Of a stretch of 64,000 nt of DNA, positions 1 to 12,070 are shown piece after piece; position 1 is the first letter of the stretch, and each line of letters starts with the position of its first letter. A model generated the notes under the pieces. That model ran no database searches. It was not told where the DNA came from and saw nothing but the letters and a program-made list of their open reading frames with translations. The DNA comes from Lineus longissimus. Taxonomy: Eukaryota > Nemertea > Pilidiophora > Heteronemertea > Lineidae. The position numbers and the translations under genes are program-made. The stretch spans positions 12,650,001 through 12,714,000 of the forward strand of contig NC_088317.1 of assembly GCF_910592395.1 (NCBI RefSeq), read 5' to 3'.

Positions 1-155
1 GTTCTACTGTGGTCCTATTGTTGTACAAGTGTTGTACCGGTCATTTAATTTGATTGTAATGTTTAGTGTTAATTAGTACACATGTTGATGTTTGTCATGT
101 GTCTGAAGACCATAAATTGCACGGGTGACTGTCCCTCCTTTTTTGAAGGGGATGG

Positions 156-394
156 TGTAATGGTCTGGTCAGTTCCACTGACTGTCCCGAGTTGGCGCCA
201 CTGGCCGATAGCCTCGGGGTGGCAGTAGCCGGACTCGGAAAAAGAGTCTGGGTTGGAGAAGCGACTGTCTGAAGTGAGCGCTTGTTTGTATCAAACTAGA
301 AGTCAATAAAGTCAAGATTACCGAATTCTAAAAGTTTATGTTAAGTAAGTTCCCGGTTAACCGGCAAGCAGAAAGGCCGGACGTTTTAGTTACA
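156..394 (+). mobile_element. Probable 3' LTR of an LTR retrotransposon
   Basis: A purine-rich stretch (about 144-155) resembling a polypurine tract is followed at once by TGTAATGG, a usual LTR start. A polyadenylation signal (AATAAA) lies near 305 and the segment can end at GTTACA near 394, giving about 240 bp with TG...CA ends. Bases 1-155 would then be the tail of the element, whose body lies outside the window. The 5' partner LTR and target duplication cannot be seen, so this rests on layout only. No coding sequence is visible here. Confidence 0.4.
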
Positions 395-626
395 TATTGA
401 GGTTAAACTGGGGATTGAGACTCGCTTCAAATTTCACAAATGCTCGGGTCATAAAATCGCCAAAGATCCCATCTGCACATAGAAACTAAGACCAGGGCAT
501 CAAATAAATAGTATTTGGAACACGATGAACCCATTCATGAACATGAAAACGGCCTGCGTCTTAAGAACTACTTTTCTCGGGGGGGGGGGGACAAAACGGA
601 CCCCGTCCCCACTGTGTAGAGCCACC
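395..626 (+). mobile_element. Right-hand part of an ATA-flanked TIR element (copy 0)
   Basis: Bases 415-600 align by eye with 28545-28790, the right part of another copy of the same element. They share a word ending in CTGCGTCTTAAGAACTA and then a G-rich run. The right end (about 610-626) is a decayed version of the CACTGGCTAGTGAGACC terminus and is followed by ATA at 627-629, where the next copy starts. The left end is missing, cut off by the LTR-like segment. Confidence 0.5.
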
Positions 627-629
627 ATA

Positions 630-1333
630 GGTCTCACTAGCCAGTGCAACGGCCGGGCCTACCTGGCTCCACAAATGGCGCGACGTCATTTCATGCATAC
701 CCCTGTTCAAGTGGCTGTCGACCTTGCAGTATATCACTCTCACACATAAACCTATACATTTCTGAATAGCTTGTCGCTTCTAGAGTACATCTGGCCAGCT
801 TTCATTGTTATCAAGTAATTCAGTCATGAGAACATGGGGGCAGCACAATACATGAGACACCCTGTACATCGATGAAAATTTTGAAAATTTCACCTTGCCG
901 CCTTATAACTTGACAATTAACATGGATGGTGAAATAATATTTTTATAAACTTCTACTTATCACCTTGAGAAAGCCAAATAATAACAATTTTAAATTTTGA
1001 TTGATACCAAAATAGGGTGCCGTTGCGGCTTTTCTTTGAGCATTTTGACCGCGAAGTCTCACCTTGAGAACATGTGCACTCTGACAGGAACCAGTTCATG
1101 TCAACATCCGATTGAGCTATAAATAGCATGCGAGGCCTGGTCACTGCGGACGTGCACAGAAGATGCTGATATTTTCCTCAAATAATCGTCAGAGCTACCT
1201 CTTCACAAAATACCCAGGACACCGACATTTGAACATGCAGCAATAGCGATATGATAGGCTTATCTGTATCCCTGGTAATCGCCTGAGATTGAAGAACTTT
1301 TTTTAGACCTGATCACCACTGGCTAGTGAGACC
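630..1333 (+). mobile_element. ATA-flanked non-autonomous TIR element, copy A
   Basis: The 704-bp segment starts GGTCTCACTAGCCAGTG and ends with the inverse, CACTGGCTAGTGAGACC. ATA flanks it at 627-629 and 1334-1336. It shares its full length with the next 703 bp (same CATGCATACCCCTGTTC and ATAAATAGCATGCG words), so the two are tandem copies. It has no plausible coding frame. The ATA on each side suggests a 3-bp target duplication. Confidence 0.7.
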
Positions 1334-1336
1334 ATA

Positions 1337-2039
1337 AGTCTCACTAGCCGGTGGAGGCCAAGCCTACCTGCCTCTAAAAATGACGCGAGGTCATTCCATG
1401 CATACCCCTGTTCCAGCGGCTGTAGACTTGGCAGTACCTTACTCTCACACAAACCTATACATTTCTAAATAGCTTGTCTCTTGTAGAATACATCTGGCCA
1501 AGTTTCAACGTCGTCTAGACATACAGTCATGCAAAGACTGATGCAGCACAATGCATGAGGCACGCAAATTCATGTTCACGCAAATTTGAAAAATTTCACC
1601 TCTATGCCTTATAACTTAAAGATTAACAAGGATGGTGAAAAAGAAATTTCATACACATCTACTCATCACCTTGAGAAAGCCAACTGACGACTATTTCAAT
1701 CTTTTATATAAAAATAGGCTGTCGCTGCGGCTTTTGCTTGAGTATTTTGCCCTCGAAATTTTACCTTGAGGACATGTGCAATCTCACAGGAACCATTCGA
1801 TGTCAACATCCTCTTTAGCTATAAATAGCATGCGGGGCCTGCTCACCGCGTAAGTGCACAGAAGAAGCTGATATTTTCCTCAAATAATCGTCAGAGCTAC
1901 CCCTTCACAAAAAAACATCGCACATTGACATTTGAATAAGTAGCAATTGGGATAGAGTAGGCCCATATGTATCCATGGTAATCACTCGAGATTGAAGAAC
2001 TAGTTTTTTGGGATCTGATCACCACTGGCTAGTGAGACC
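1337..2039 (+). mobile_element. ATA-flanked non-autonomous TIR element, copy B
   Basis: This second tandem copy starts AGTCTCACTAGCC and ends GGCTAGTGAGACC. ATA flanks it at 1334-1336 and 2040-2042. The ATA on the right belongs to the Mutator-like element that continues from 2043, which shows that the tandem block was inserted into that element. Non-coding. Confidence 0.7.
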
Positions 2040-2947
2040 ATAGCAATTTGCCAGTAGTTCCAGAGTCAACCTTTTTGTGGAGGATGACGTCATCATTAAA
2101 TGCATTTGAAATGCATTGTTATCGTTAGAAAATAAACTTATATTTATGACGGGCCGCAATTGCAAACATCTAATTATTTCTCTTCCATGAAAGCAAAAGT
2201 AAGTTTTTGTGATTGTTTTGTATTCCATATACTAAAATAAAACGTTTTTTATTAGAAGAATAATTTTGTATTTATAATGCTCTGATAGAGCTCGGTAGAT
2301 AGGACAAACATAAACACACGGGAATCACTAAACGTTGTGTCCGCTTAGAACTGGTGACACGAAAAGATCTCTACATCACTCAATGTGTACATGAAGATGT
2401 ACGAAATCGCTCACGGTGAAGGAATTTGTTCACATTTTTCATCTCCAAACCCGGCTAAAACTTTCGGTAATCAAACTTCTTCTACGTTTCTTGTCATGTT
2501 TAAGATGGTGTACGAATAAGTGCCAGCCGGTACTGCATGATGTAGTCAATCTTCTCTGTATCACCCTGTATGATCACACTGCACCGTAGTTCAAATTGGC
2601 CCCGTGTGGTGGCGTAGGAAGCGGAGCGCTGATTGGTCCATATTATGGGTGTGTGGTGGGCGTGTCGTCACGTGCATGCCATAAATGGGAGGTAAGTACT
2701 GTACACTCGAGGCGAGGTACGACTGGGTTGTTCTAAAATATAGATTGTTGAATCGAATATGCGACTGATTTCTAAACTACCGTCGTCAAATTCCGATCTG
2801 ATTATTTAAAAATAAGCTCCAAATATTGATTCGTAACCACCTTAGGTTCCAATGGCATTATTTAATGTTTTTATGCATTTTTAAGACTGATTCCAAGGTT
2901 TATCACTGGTTCCAAGGTTTCACTGTTTCCAAGCTTTATCATCTACC
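2040..2947 (+). mobile_element. Mutator-like TIR element, 5'-truncated copy
   Basis: From ATAGCAATTTGCCAGTAG onward this matches the interior of the better copies at 14057-17497 and 16422-17405. It ends with the family's right TIR (CTTTATCATCTACC, ending 2947), preceded by short internal repeats of GATTCCAAGGTTTATCACTGG. The left part is absent because the ATA-flanked elements lie there. Non-coding. Confidence 0.7.
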
Positions 2948-3107
2948 ATTGTGATGGGTGAATCGGCACGCGTGCAGGGCTCACGCTGTTTTGTTGTGGA
3001 TGATTTTACAAAGGGTGACACAAAAAAAACGAAGACGACTTTATACCAAGAATACCGATAGGGTATTTTTTATTCCGCCAATGACATAAATTTTAGTCTT
3101 CTTCCTC

Positions 3108-4615
3108 TTATTCTATTACGGGAATGAAATGAAGTCCATCATTCTCTTCGGTTTCTTCTCCGGCGTCTGCAAGAGCCTCCCCCTCTGCTGCATCGTCCTG
3201 CACAAGACCAGCCGCCAGAAATCCATTGAAAATCACGTGTTGTGGAACTTCTTCCCATGCCCTCCCAATCAGATTGGCCACCTCAAGTAGGGTTATTTGG
3301 GGGCAGGCACCATCCGCCAGTATGTGGGCCGTCCTCCATGCTTTCCATGCATATCGAAGTTTTGTCTTGAAACTGTCACCCACTGTGATGTATAGGGGCT
3401 GTAGCAACGGCGTAGACTTAGCTGGGATTAGTTGAATTAGTGCCCCAAGCTGGATGACTCGGATAGCAACTTCCTCATTGAGATGGACCCTGGCACGGAC
3501 CCACAGGTGGAGATAGGTTGTATCCCCGCCGACGAATGGCTTCATGTATTCTATCATCGTTGCCACCCTTAACCATCCTGTTGGCGACTGGACAATCTGC
3601 AAGATAATCATAATGGCTGAAAAGCTATGCCACATTTCAGTGCATGAGCAAAACCTTGTCAGTCATCTCAACATTCAATTGGAGCCTGTGAAATGATTTT
3701 GGCAGGCCGCACGACGTGCATGGTTATCAGACCTCTGCTATATGATTTGCTACCTCAGGAATGTGGTTATCGCGGTTGGGGGGGGGGGGGGGGGGTCACA
3801 TCTCGTGAGAAGGGAAGCGAGAAGTATGAGCAAAGAGAAACGTGGGGCGGTGGATAGAGACGTTTTTACATGCGTGCCAATACTTGAGAAAATCTTGACA
3901 GAATCATCCCACTTACGTGAACATTCTCAGGTATGTTTGCCTCTATCTCCGCCATTGCACCTCTAGTTGGGGTTTTGAATGTAATGTGAACCACCATCTT
4001 CCTTCCATCGCTAGTAATGCCGAGTGTCACCGAATAGCCGAGACGTGGATTTCCTCGTGAAGATGTGATTTTTACTTGCCTATTACCTCTGTCGTCCAAG
4101 GTGTAGTTTGGAACTGCATCAAACAAGGCAAATGTTTCGTCGATATTAAGGATGAACCCGGGTCGCAAAGAAAACAAAACAGCAATATCAGCGTGAAAAG
4201 TTTTAGAGCAGAGAAACGGCAAAATGGTGTCCTAGAATAATCCCTCAATTAGCTAGAACTAGTAATTTGTAAACTTACTGTGTGAGTGTGTGTGTGTGTG
4301 TGTGTGTCTTGTTTTTGGCCTCAAATGGGGACACTCCCCTGTAATAGAGCATGCAATGCAACAGTTTCTTTTTTTATACTGGAACCATCATGGAGACTTG
4401 CCTTTGATAAAAGCCAGATCGCCATCCTGGGGAAGCAGTAAAGACGGAAAGCTGGGGATGTTCTCCAACTATCATACCCTGACGTTCCACACCCAGGTCA
4501 TTCCACCACACGAGGTACATCTGTCGTGCTGTTTTGGATACGTCCTTTGCCAAAACTGGAAGACCAAGTCCGCGCTTCTCCGAAAACCAGTCGTAGAGGT
4601 TCGTTTCGACATCGG
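3108..4615 (-). pseudogene. Pogo/Tigger-type DDE transposase relic
   Basis: Reading the minus strand, about 4370-4615 encodes a CENP-B-type helix-turn-helix region with the tell-tale FTASPGW and FYQR words. 3866-4222 encodes the first catalytic block (NIDET, where D is catalytic, then a TLDDRG region), and 3108-3635 the C-terminal block (STPLLQPL...) with an acidic tail. Frames change between blocks, and an 18-G run (3778-3795) and a 23-C run (4711-4733) lie in or beside it. Compared with the related copy at 5993-7369, the second catalytic Asp is replaced by Arg (LWVRARVH) and the third by Tyr (QPLYITV). It is therefore dead by both frame and active site. The ends of the parent element were not found. 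Family assignment is firm. Confidence 0.75.
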
Positions 4616-5484
4616 GGGAGAGGCCTGAAATTTGTTACATCCTTAAGTAAACCCATTCTATTGGGAAAAGAGGTAAATCGCCTTGATGAAGACCAGCTCC
4701 CCCGCCCCCTCCCCCCCCCCCCCCCCCCCCCCCTCTGCAGTGGCGTAAAGGTGCAAGTTCCAAGGGGGAACAAGTCCCATGGATTGTCTCTAGGACATCC
4801 TGCCCAAAGAAAGACCTGAGCTCTGGTCAAGCTTGGGTGACACAAACAATGATCCTTGACCTTGTAAAAATATCCATTTCTTTTGTTCAATGAAGGAAAC
4901 TGCAACGAGGTGGTAACAATTGGATTTTGTGTTATCTGAGGACACTATTTTCTTTTATACCTGCAACGAACCCTTTCGTGTAGACTGTCCCCAGTTTGCA
5001 AGGATTGTTTAGAAATCAGTCGCATATCCGCTTCAATAATTTATATTTTAGGGCCCAGTCATACCTCGCCTCCAGTGTACATTACTGATCTCCCAAATAT
5101 AGGCAAGCACGTCACGACACGCCCACCACACACCCATAATATGGACCAATCAGCGCTCCGCTTACTACGCCACCACACAGGGCCTATTTGAACTACGGAG
5201 CGGTGTGATCATGCAGGGTGATACAGAGAAGATTGACTACATCATGCAGTACCGGCTGGCACTTATCCGTAGAAACGTAGATGAAGGTTTATTACCGAAG
5301 GTTTTAGACGGGTTTGGAGATGAAAAATGTAAATAAATTCCTTCACCGTGAGCGATTTCGTACATATTCATGTACACATCGAGGGATGTAGAGATTCGTG
5401 ATGTAACCAGTTCTAAGCGGACACATTTTTTAGTGATTCCCGTGTGCATGTTTGTCATCTACTGAGCTTTATCAGAGCATTATA

Positions 5485-7885
5485 CTGTCTTTTCATCGAT
5501 GTAAGACCGGTTCATTAGGCTTAATGCATACGCCTACCGCGAGCACAGGGCACAATACCATTTCACTCATTGGTCAAAAGTTGAATGAAGTAGGTGTGTT
5601 ACTAGTAGAAGGACAGATTGGCCTAACGAGACACATAGGATATGCAAAGCGCTCGCGTTTATTGTGGTTTGCGGTCTGAGTTTGCGGTTTCAGTGCGGTT
5701 TTGTGGTTTGGGTCTGTTTGATAGATCAACGTTAACCCTTTCTCACATAAAACGCGTTGGAGTGGGCATCACAGGCCTTTTGGGGGCTCTACCAGCATCG
5801 CTTCAAGCCAGCGATGCTTTATGCATTCAGGTTTATTCAGATTGGCTTTCATCCAATCTTTATTCATATTTTTTTGCCTTTATTCATTGTTTTTATTTTT
5901 TATTTCTCATTTCTGTTTTTTTTATTTTTTTATTCATTATTTTGGATTTTTATTCTGGTCCGGTTGCCGATTGTCTCTGTTGACCCGATTGCTTACTGCC
6001 CTGCTATCTCAGGCTCAAACTCATCAGGCAGATTGAGGAATTCTACCCCCTGTTCGTCGTCATCGTCGTCATCTGGAACTGGGCGTGGAACTGCGTCTAT
6101 GTTCTGTGGGCGTAACGCTTTCTCAAATCCATGCTCGACGACCTCTGGGCTGATCGCTTCCAAGGCACGGCTGACGATGTTGACAACATCTCTGAGCCCA
6201 ATTGGATCACACTGGCCTGCTTCGTTGGTATTTTCGGTCTTTCATGACTTCCATGCTTGTCTGGCGTGACATTTGAAGGATCTGATGACAGCCACATCCA
6301 GGGGTTGTGCCAAAGGTGTGCATCCGGCCGGTACAAAGTTGAGTCTGCCCCCTTCTGCAGTGAGACGATTCCTGAAGTTCTCCGTTCGATGTACTCTTAA
6401 CTGATCCATCAAAAGTATGAACTGTTCAGCATGGGCCTCATGGACGTATGGGATGAAGATTTCGTCAAGCAAATGGTGAATCGTCTCCTGTCTGACCCAT
6501 CCCGTGGCGGACGATGTGACCACAACGTTTTCGGGCAACTCGGCCTCTTCCAGAGCTCGAAGCGCGCGAACAAATCCTCTTCTCGGAAAGGTGATGTGGG
6601 CTCGCATCTTATCGCCATTCGCCGCCACGCAAAGTGTAACAGAACATTCCAGCTTTGGATTCTTCCTGGAGGTTCGTACATCAACAGCCTTGCCGCCTTT
6701 CTCATTGAGGGTGTACATTAGGCGGAGGTCAAAAAGGAGGAAAGTCTGGTCCATGTTGAAAAACAGGCGCATTGGTATACCAAAATTTTCGATGGTTTTG
6801 GTTATTTCATCGCGAAAGATTCGAAGCAGGACAACGGCGTTTTCTGGAATGTTGGTAGTGTTCTTCGTGACTTTTCGCAGGCTGATGTCCTTCCTCTTCA
6901 TAAAAGGTTCCACCCAGCCGTTGGATGCATGGGAATCATGCATTAGTGGTTTTGCCTCTGTGGCGAGTTGTCGGCGCTCTTCTGGGAGGGCATCCCACCA
7001 GGTCTGGAATAGTTGCACGGCCTTCTCCTGGACATCCTAGATCACAACAGGTAGACGTCTTCGCCGAACATCCCGGAACCAAATTTCTAGTTGGTCTTCG
7101 ACCTCAGGCCAGTAACCAATCAACCTCTGCTTCACCTTTCGGTCTTTGCCCCGGTTCTCCTCCTCCTTCAATTCCAGGTCATGACGGTTCCACCTGCGAA
7201 ACGTCTCAAAAGGTATGTTGTGGTGGTTGGCAAATTCTGTCATCGTTCGCACAGTGCCATTTCCAATGGCAACCTCAAAGTCTCGCAGGTATCGCAGCTT
7301 CTCCGACACGGAATAACTACGCTTTCTTTTAGGCAGTGGCTCATCCATATTTCTACAAGTTGTAGGCAAGACAAGAAGAGGTTTCCGACAGTACCCAAAC
7401 TTTATGTACGCCTGAAAACCTCACTGATTACTCAATAGTTTTTGCCCTTTTAGGCCTACGTGTTGTCCCAACTAAAATGCTAAGGTAATTCTCCCGGATT
7501 CCAAACTATGGACCAGACATTGTTGTTCGAAGTTCCTTTCTTTCAATCATCCATTACACTTAGCAAACAAGCCTTGATATGCCTTTTTTACGCTTTTTAA
7601 GGTACTCAAGTTTTGAAATTAAACACCCCGTAAAAACCGGTGGAGTATTTTGTGGGACACCTCGTATTATTCCGCCGCGTCACTCGTCCGTACAAATGAC
7701 GCAACCCTATTAGGCCACCTGCGAAACATACAGCAGCCCCACTAAAACCTAGACCTGCTGTCCAAGTTGACAGTCTACTGCTATTGGTCGTTACCATGCG
7801 TGTATTGTGATCCTCTGCTACATACCATCATAAGGTGGGATTGGCCTGAATATTAGGAACCGGTGGTTTGTCGATGAAAAGACAG
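5485..7885 (-). mobile_element. Complete pogo-like DNA transposon (2.4 kb) with TA duplication
   Basis: The ends are CTGTCTTTTCATCGA and its inverse TCGATGAAAAGACAG, both next to TA (5483-5484 and 7886-7887), the duplication expected for the Tc1/mariner/pogo superfamily. Similarity continues inward past the perfect 15 bp (an ACCGGTTC block on both sides). It is inserted in the reverse Mutator-like element, so it is younger. It carries one transposase gene on the minus strand with two in-frame stops. Confidence 0.85.
5993..7369 (-). pseudogene. Pogo-like transposase with two in-frame stops
   Basis: Would bind the element ends and cut and paste the transposon. The frame is about 459 codons. 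The N-terminus (7369-7040) is basic (LPKRKRSYSV) and has a Psq/CENP-B-like helix-turn-helix. The catalytic core shows NMDQT, LLMDQLRVH and PLAQPLDVAV, supplying three Asp residues in the DDD/DDE arrangement, followed by an acidic C-terminal tail with a run of six Asp. The frame is continuous apart from TAG at 7037-7039 and TGA at 6242-6244. Both flank good coding sequence, so they are point lesions, not ends. The catalytic residues survive, unlike in the relic at 3.1-4.6 kb. Recently inactivated, or a recoded or assembly stop. Confidence 0.85.
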
Positions 7886-8297
7886 TATATACAAATGATT
7901 CTTCTAATAAAAACGTTTTATTTTAGTATATGGAATACAAAACAATCACAAAAGCTTACTTTTGCTTTCATCGAAGAGCAATAATTAGATATTTGCAAAT
8001 GGCGGCCCGTCATGAATATAAGTTTATTTTTTAACTACAACAACACATTTCCAATGCATTCAATGATGACGTCATCCTCCACAAAAAGGTTGATTCTGGA
8101 ACTACTGGCAAATTGCTATTAATAAAGTCAGCTTGGAGGAGATTGGCAGTTGGGAGGGTATAAATCGTGGAAGGAACGCGCCCGATTTCACGCGGTACTT
8201 GCACAGTGATTCCACGGTTTAGTACTGACTATTCCAAGGTTTATCACTGGTTACATGGTTTCACTGATTCCAAGCTTTATTAACTACCTTCTGCGTC

Positions 8298-9211
8298 ACC
8301 GTGTATGGGCGCAAAGTAAAAACTGGCCACGTCCGATCATCTTTTCCGATCGAGAGTGTCAATGGCAAAAGTGTTTTACGATGACGCGCAGCGCTATTCA
8401 AAGACAGCAGCTCTACTTTGTATTCCGCCATTCCGACAATAGGGCAGCGCGTGAATGAAAAAACCTAATTGTGGTTTGTCCACTATCACTCCCCGTGCCG
8501 TGAATGACTTGCTTACTGCTAACATGTGACCGAAAAGGCCTAATGGAAGCGCACTCTTTGATTACACATAAGGGTGGATTACAGACCTACTCTGACCATG
8601 CCCACTGCTATTGAACGAAAGTTAATCGCGCCTTATTCAAGGTGAATCACTACTCGACATTGAATTCGATGTCCAATGACCAACAGGCAAATCCCTTATC
8701 TCTTTCTATAGTACCCTACAGGGCCTCTTACAATGTACGAAGCACAGGGAATACATAGTGGACCTCTCTCGAAAGAAGACCCAGTATATTAGTGAATAGC
8801 TCTTTCTGTGATATGCACAAACTTGCAAAATATGGTCTTCTGATCGCGCAGACTTTTTACTTTATACGTACTGTTACATTAAATTTGAGGATGGAATTCG
8901 ACCACGTTTAAAATGTATACATTTAAAGTGCCTATAAAACTAGATAAATTTTACTTTTGAGACGAAGAAAACGACAAAGCCAGGTCGACATGACACGGGC
9001 GCACCGCCTGTTGTTAGTTTAACAAACTAATGTAATATAGATTCTGAGCCTCGACCAACACCATTAAATACGCCTGCAACTCCGAAACGGACAACTTAAG
9101 TAAGCCTACATGTACAATATAACGGCAACTACATAGTACCACGATGTTCCTCAGATTCTGTTCAAATCCCATTGGCATGTCACATAGTACTAGAAAATGC
9201 CAAGATTGTCT
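8298..9211. other. Unassigned non-coding stretch
   Basis: I see no convincing ORF, repeat or splice-bounded exon here. It is moderately AT-rich intergenic DNA between two TIR elements. Confidence 0.4.
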
Positions 9212-9220
9212 ATGCCGCCA

Positions 9221-10163
9221 CAAGGAGGATACCGCGGTGACGTCACGGCTTTTCCAAGATGGCGCTGCATATTGTAAACAAACTCGATCCACGGCCAAGG
9301 GAAAATCAAGTCATCAAAAAAGTTAGATTTTTCGCATCAAATCAGAGTTATTAGTACTTTTCTGCTATGAAATAAGTCTTCAGACAATAAGCTATCATTT
9401 GAATAATGAAAAGTGCTGTTTTGATGGGGAAAAATAGTTTTTTTTTAACCAAATAGCCGGGCACCGATCTTCCAAAATTAGCGATGGTTTCAAAACAGTC
9501 TCCCAGATATGGGCAATCTCTTCATTATCATAATGGGATTTGGAGGCATGTTTACAGATTTTACAAGTTCGAGACCTGTAGGACCTAAAACTCGCATAGA
9601 TCCCCATAGATCCCCTCTATTTGTCGAGTTAGCGCCCCTGTAAGATCATGCATTTTCGGACAATAGAACGAAATCTTCCCGCGGATATCGCGGTTTCGGT
9701 GATGATTTCAGGAGAAATTGACTGTTCTTAGAGTTGTATGGGACAGAAATGAGTTCATACTTCATGAATACATGAATATATTATGATATGGGCGGGCTTC
9801 TAAGTCAAAACAATAACAAACTCAACTGCATCTCTACTGTATATTGCGTAGTGCATTGCCTAGTATATTTCGTAGTGTATTTTAGCGGAGACATTATTTC
9901 CGCACTTTGGCCACGCCAAACGTCTTTTTTATTCGTGGAAGTTAATCTGCTCTGTAAATTTTATTTTACACAGGAAGAATCCATACTAGGTATTGCAATA
10001 TTTCATGTCTATTGGTGTTTTTGTGTACAGGAGCGCACCAGACAGTGAGACGCGGAGATGTGCTCAGTGCTGGTGCTGTCAGTAGACTGAATCTGATTGG
10101 CCATAGCGATCACTAATATGGGTCGGGATCACGTGATGTGACGTCACCGCGGTATCCTCCTTG
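9221..10163. mobile_element. 943-bp TIR element with perfect 26-bp TIRs and 9-bp duplication
   Basis: The left end starts CAAGGAGGATACCGCGGTGA and the right end is its exact inverse. The inverted match is 26 bases (9221-9246 and 10138-10163). ATGCCGCCA is repeated directly outside both ends (9212-9220 and 10164-10172). A 9-bp duplication is typical of Mutator-like elements, though other superfamilies also make 8-10 bp. The interior is AT-rich with no transposase-like frame. The perfect TIR and duplication point to a recent insertion. Confidence 0.85.
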
Positions 10164-10172
10164 ATGCCGCCA

Positions 10173-11591
10173 TAACAGATTTGTAGCGGGGATTCGATCG
10201 GACATAGGCCTATCCCAAAACAATCGCCAACACTAGAATTGGTCCTCAAAATCAACGACGTACTCATATGCAGGTTGCAGGGTTCCTCCATTGCGTATTT
10301 AAGTGCAGACAGGCCAGTTTCTGATGATGAAACGCAACAGGAAAACATACTATCCCATTGAAATTATTAAATGTAATCAAATGACACCGACGGCATGCCA
10401 ACCATTCGTCTCCTCTTGAAATTGGGTGCAATTGTCATACTTCTCCGAACCTTGACATCCCCAAAGGACTCTGTATGGCTCTATATTGAACACGGTTTTA
10501 AACTTTCGGTTAACTTTTCAGGGAGAAGTTGTTTCAGTTAAAAGTATCTAATCAGCATTTATTTGTTAACTGTAATACATGTTCATGTAGTACCCGTTGG
10601 AGCACATGAGGTATGAGCAATGTAACTCAAATTTATCTGGATGAGGTAACTTCACATAATATAGTACATGTACATGAAGGAGTAAAAAAGCCTGATCTTT
10701 GGATGACGTTAACCTAACTTGGCGTTATAACTCTAAAATGCCTTAACTGAAGGAGACAACGCCAAGTAAAGTTAACGATAGCGTGTGTGATATTTCTTTT
10801 GGGCAACCGTGCCCAGGGTGTCGCTCGGTTCTTCTTTATGAGAAATCGATTTAAATAAGGTGCGCGCGCACAAAACAGAGTTGGCGCCCATTCAGAAGTA
10901 ATGAATGGCCCTAAGCTGACAGAGCTGGCGCAGAGGTCACTAGGGTATACCGCGTTTGAGGCGGGCCGCTCCGTTGAGTCGGAGTCTTTAAAAAGGTTCA
11001 AATTGGCGCATAGAGATCGAGGCTACATTAATTGTACTAAAAATGTTGTACTTGGAAAATTCATCCCTGGGCGACTATTAGCGATGTTTCGGTTTTAATG
11101 GTGATGTAGTGCTTGGTTAGGGTTCGATTCTTTTGAAATTTTTCTTTCCAAAGTGGGGTAATGGTACTTGGGTCATTGACGCGACTCTTCTGAGTGATGT
11201 AGTGCTTGGCCATGGTGTAGTACTGCTTGTTGTTGTGGGTTCGATTCTTTTGTCTTATGTGGAACCATGCCCGGTCTCTAAGATGTCTGTCACAACCCTC
11301 CAACGCCATCTGACATTTAGTTTTTGGGAACTATTGATTTGGAGTGCTACCAATTAACTGGAACCTTTATGTTTTGTTTAACATTTCCAGTATGGTCTAT
11401 TACATTCAAAAGATACTTAGACTATTAAAATGTGTGAAGCAAGTGTCTAAAAGAGAGATTATTCTAAAAATCATAACACGATCAAGATTGGTGATCGACG
11501 GGTTGCTAACCCAGCGGGTACATTTATACGTAACATACAAATTGAAAGTGAACGTTTTCGTGTTACTTCCAAATACGGTTGACCCCCTCTA
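10173..11591. other. Unassigned stretch with small repeats
   Basis: No gene is recognised. A short hairpin lies near 10709-10776 (GTTAAC...CTTGGCGTT against AACGCCAAG...GTTAAC). Two direct repeats of GATGTAGTGCTTGG plus GGTTCGATTCTTTTG lie at about 11100-11134 and 11195-11252. Confidence 0.4.
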
Positions 11592-11593
11592 TA

Positions 11594-12070
11594 CAGGGTG
11601 GTCCAGAAAAAACGCAACTGGATACTTCCATTACCAGGGGGTTAAAACCATTGATATCAGTGGATTGAGAATCTTTCTAGGAGAGGAATGATACCGAAAT
11701 GTGCCGGTAAATTGAACTTAGTAGGTAGGTGGATTAAATGTCAGGTAATAATACTGATATGAGATAATGTCGATAAGGTTCCAAGTGACCATTATCAACT
11801 GAGTAAACGTCGTGTTAGCATGGCCAGGCCTCAGTACACCACCGAGATATTGGTAACCTGCAACATAAGCGATCTGTTTTTCTGCATTAAAATTGGCCAA
11901 GGGACTCCAACCTTGCTTCACAAAAACGTCTCTACAACAAAAACTCCTGAAAAGAATCGGTCAATCTAGGTATCATTCTTCTTCTAGAAAGATTCCCCAT
12001 CCATTGGTATCAATGGTTTTAACTCGCTGGTAGTGGAAGTATCTGGTTGCGTTTTTTCTCGACCACCCTG
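11594..12070. mobile_element. Fold-back/mariner-like MITE with ~110-bp inverted arms
   Basis: Left arm 11594-11705 (CAGGGTGGTCCAGAAAAAAC...) and right arm about 11957-12070 are inverse copies with small differences, so the whole 477 bp can fold. TA precedes the left end and TG(TA) follows the right, compatible with a mutated TA duplication of the Tc1/mariner group. No coding capacity. Confidence 0.7.

Larger units (their letters stand above)
5006..8288 (-). mobile_element. Mutator-like TIR element, reverse copy split by a pogo element
   Basis: 5006-5484 is the reverse complement of the family interior (for example the CACACCCATAATATGGACCAATCAGCGC block). The sequence resumes at 7886 and runs to a TIR ending TTTATTAACTACC at 8288. 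The two halves join correctly if the pogo element at 5485-7885 is removed. The other end is truncated near 5006. Non-coding. Confidence 0.75.

Noticed and set aside
5642-6269. Hydrophobic + strand frames (Phe/Ile/Leu-rich) resembling a membrane protein
   Set aside because: AT-rich 3' part of the pogo element and the antisense of its transposase; no conserved pattern.
6409-7438. Several 96-178-codon + strand frames
   Set aside because: Shadows opposite the pogo transposase on the minus strand.
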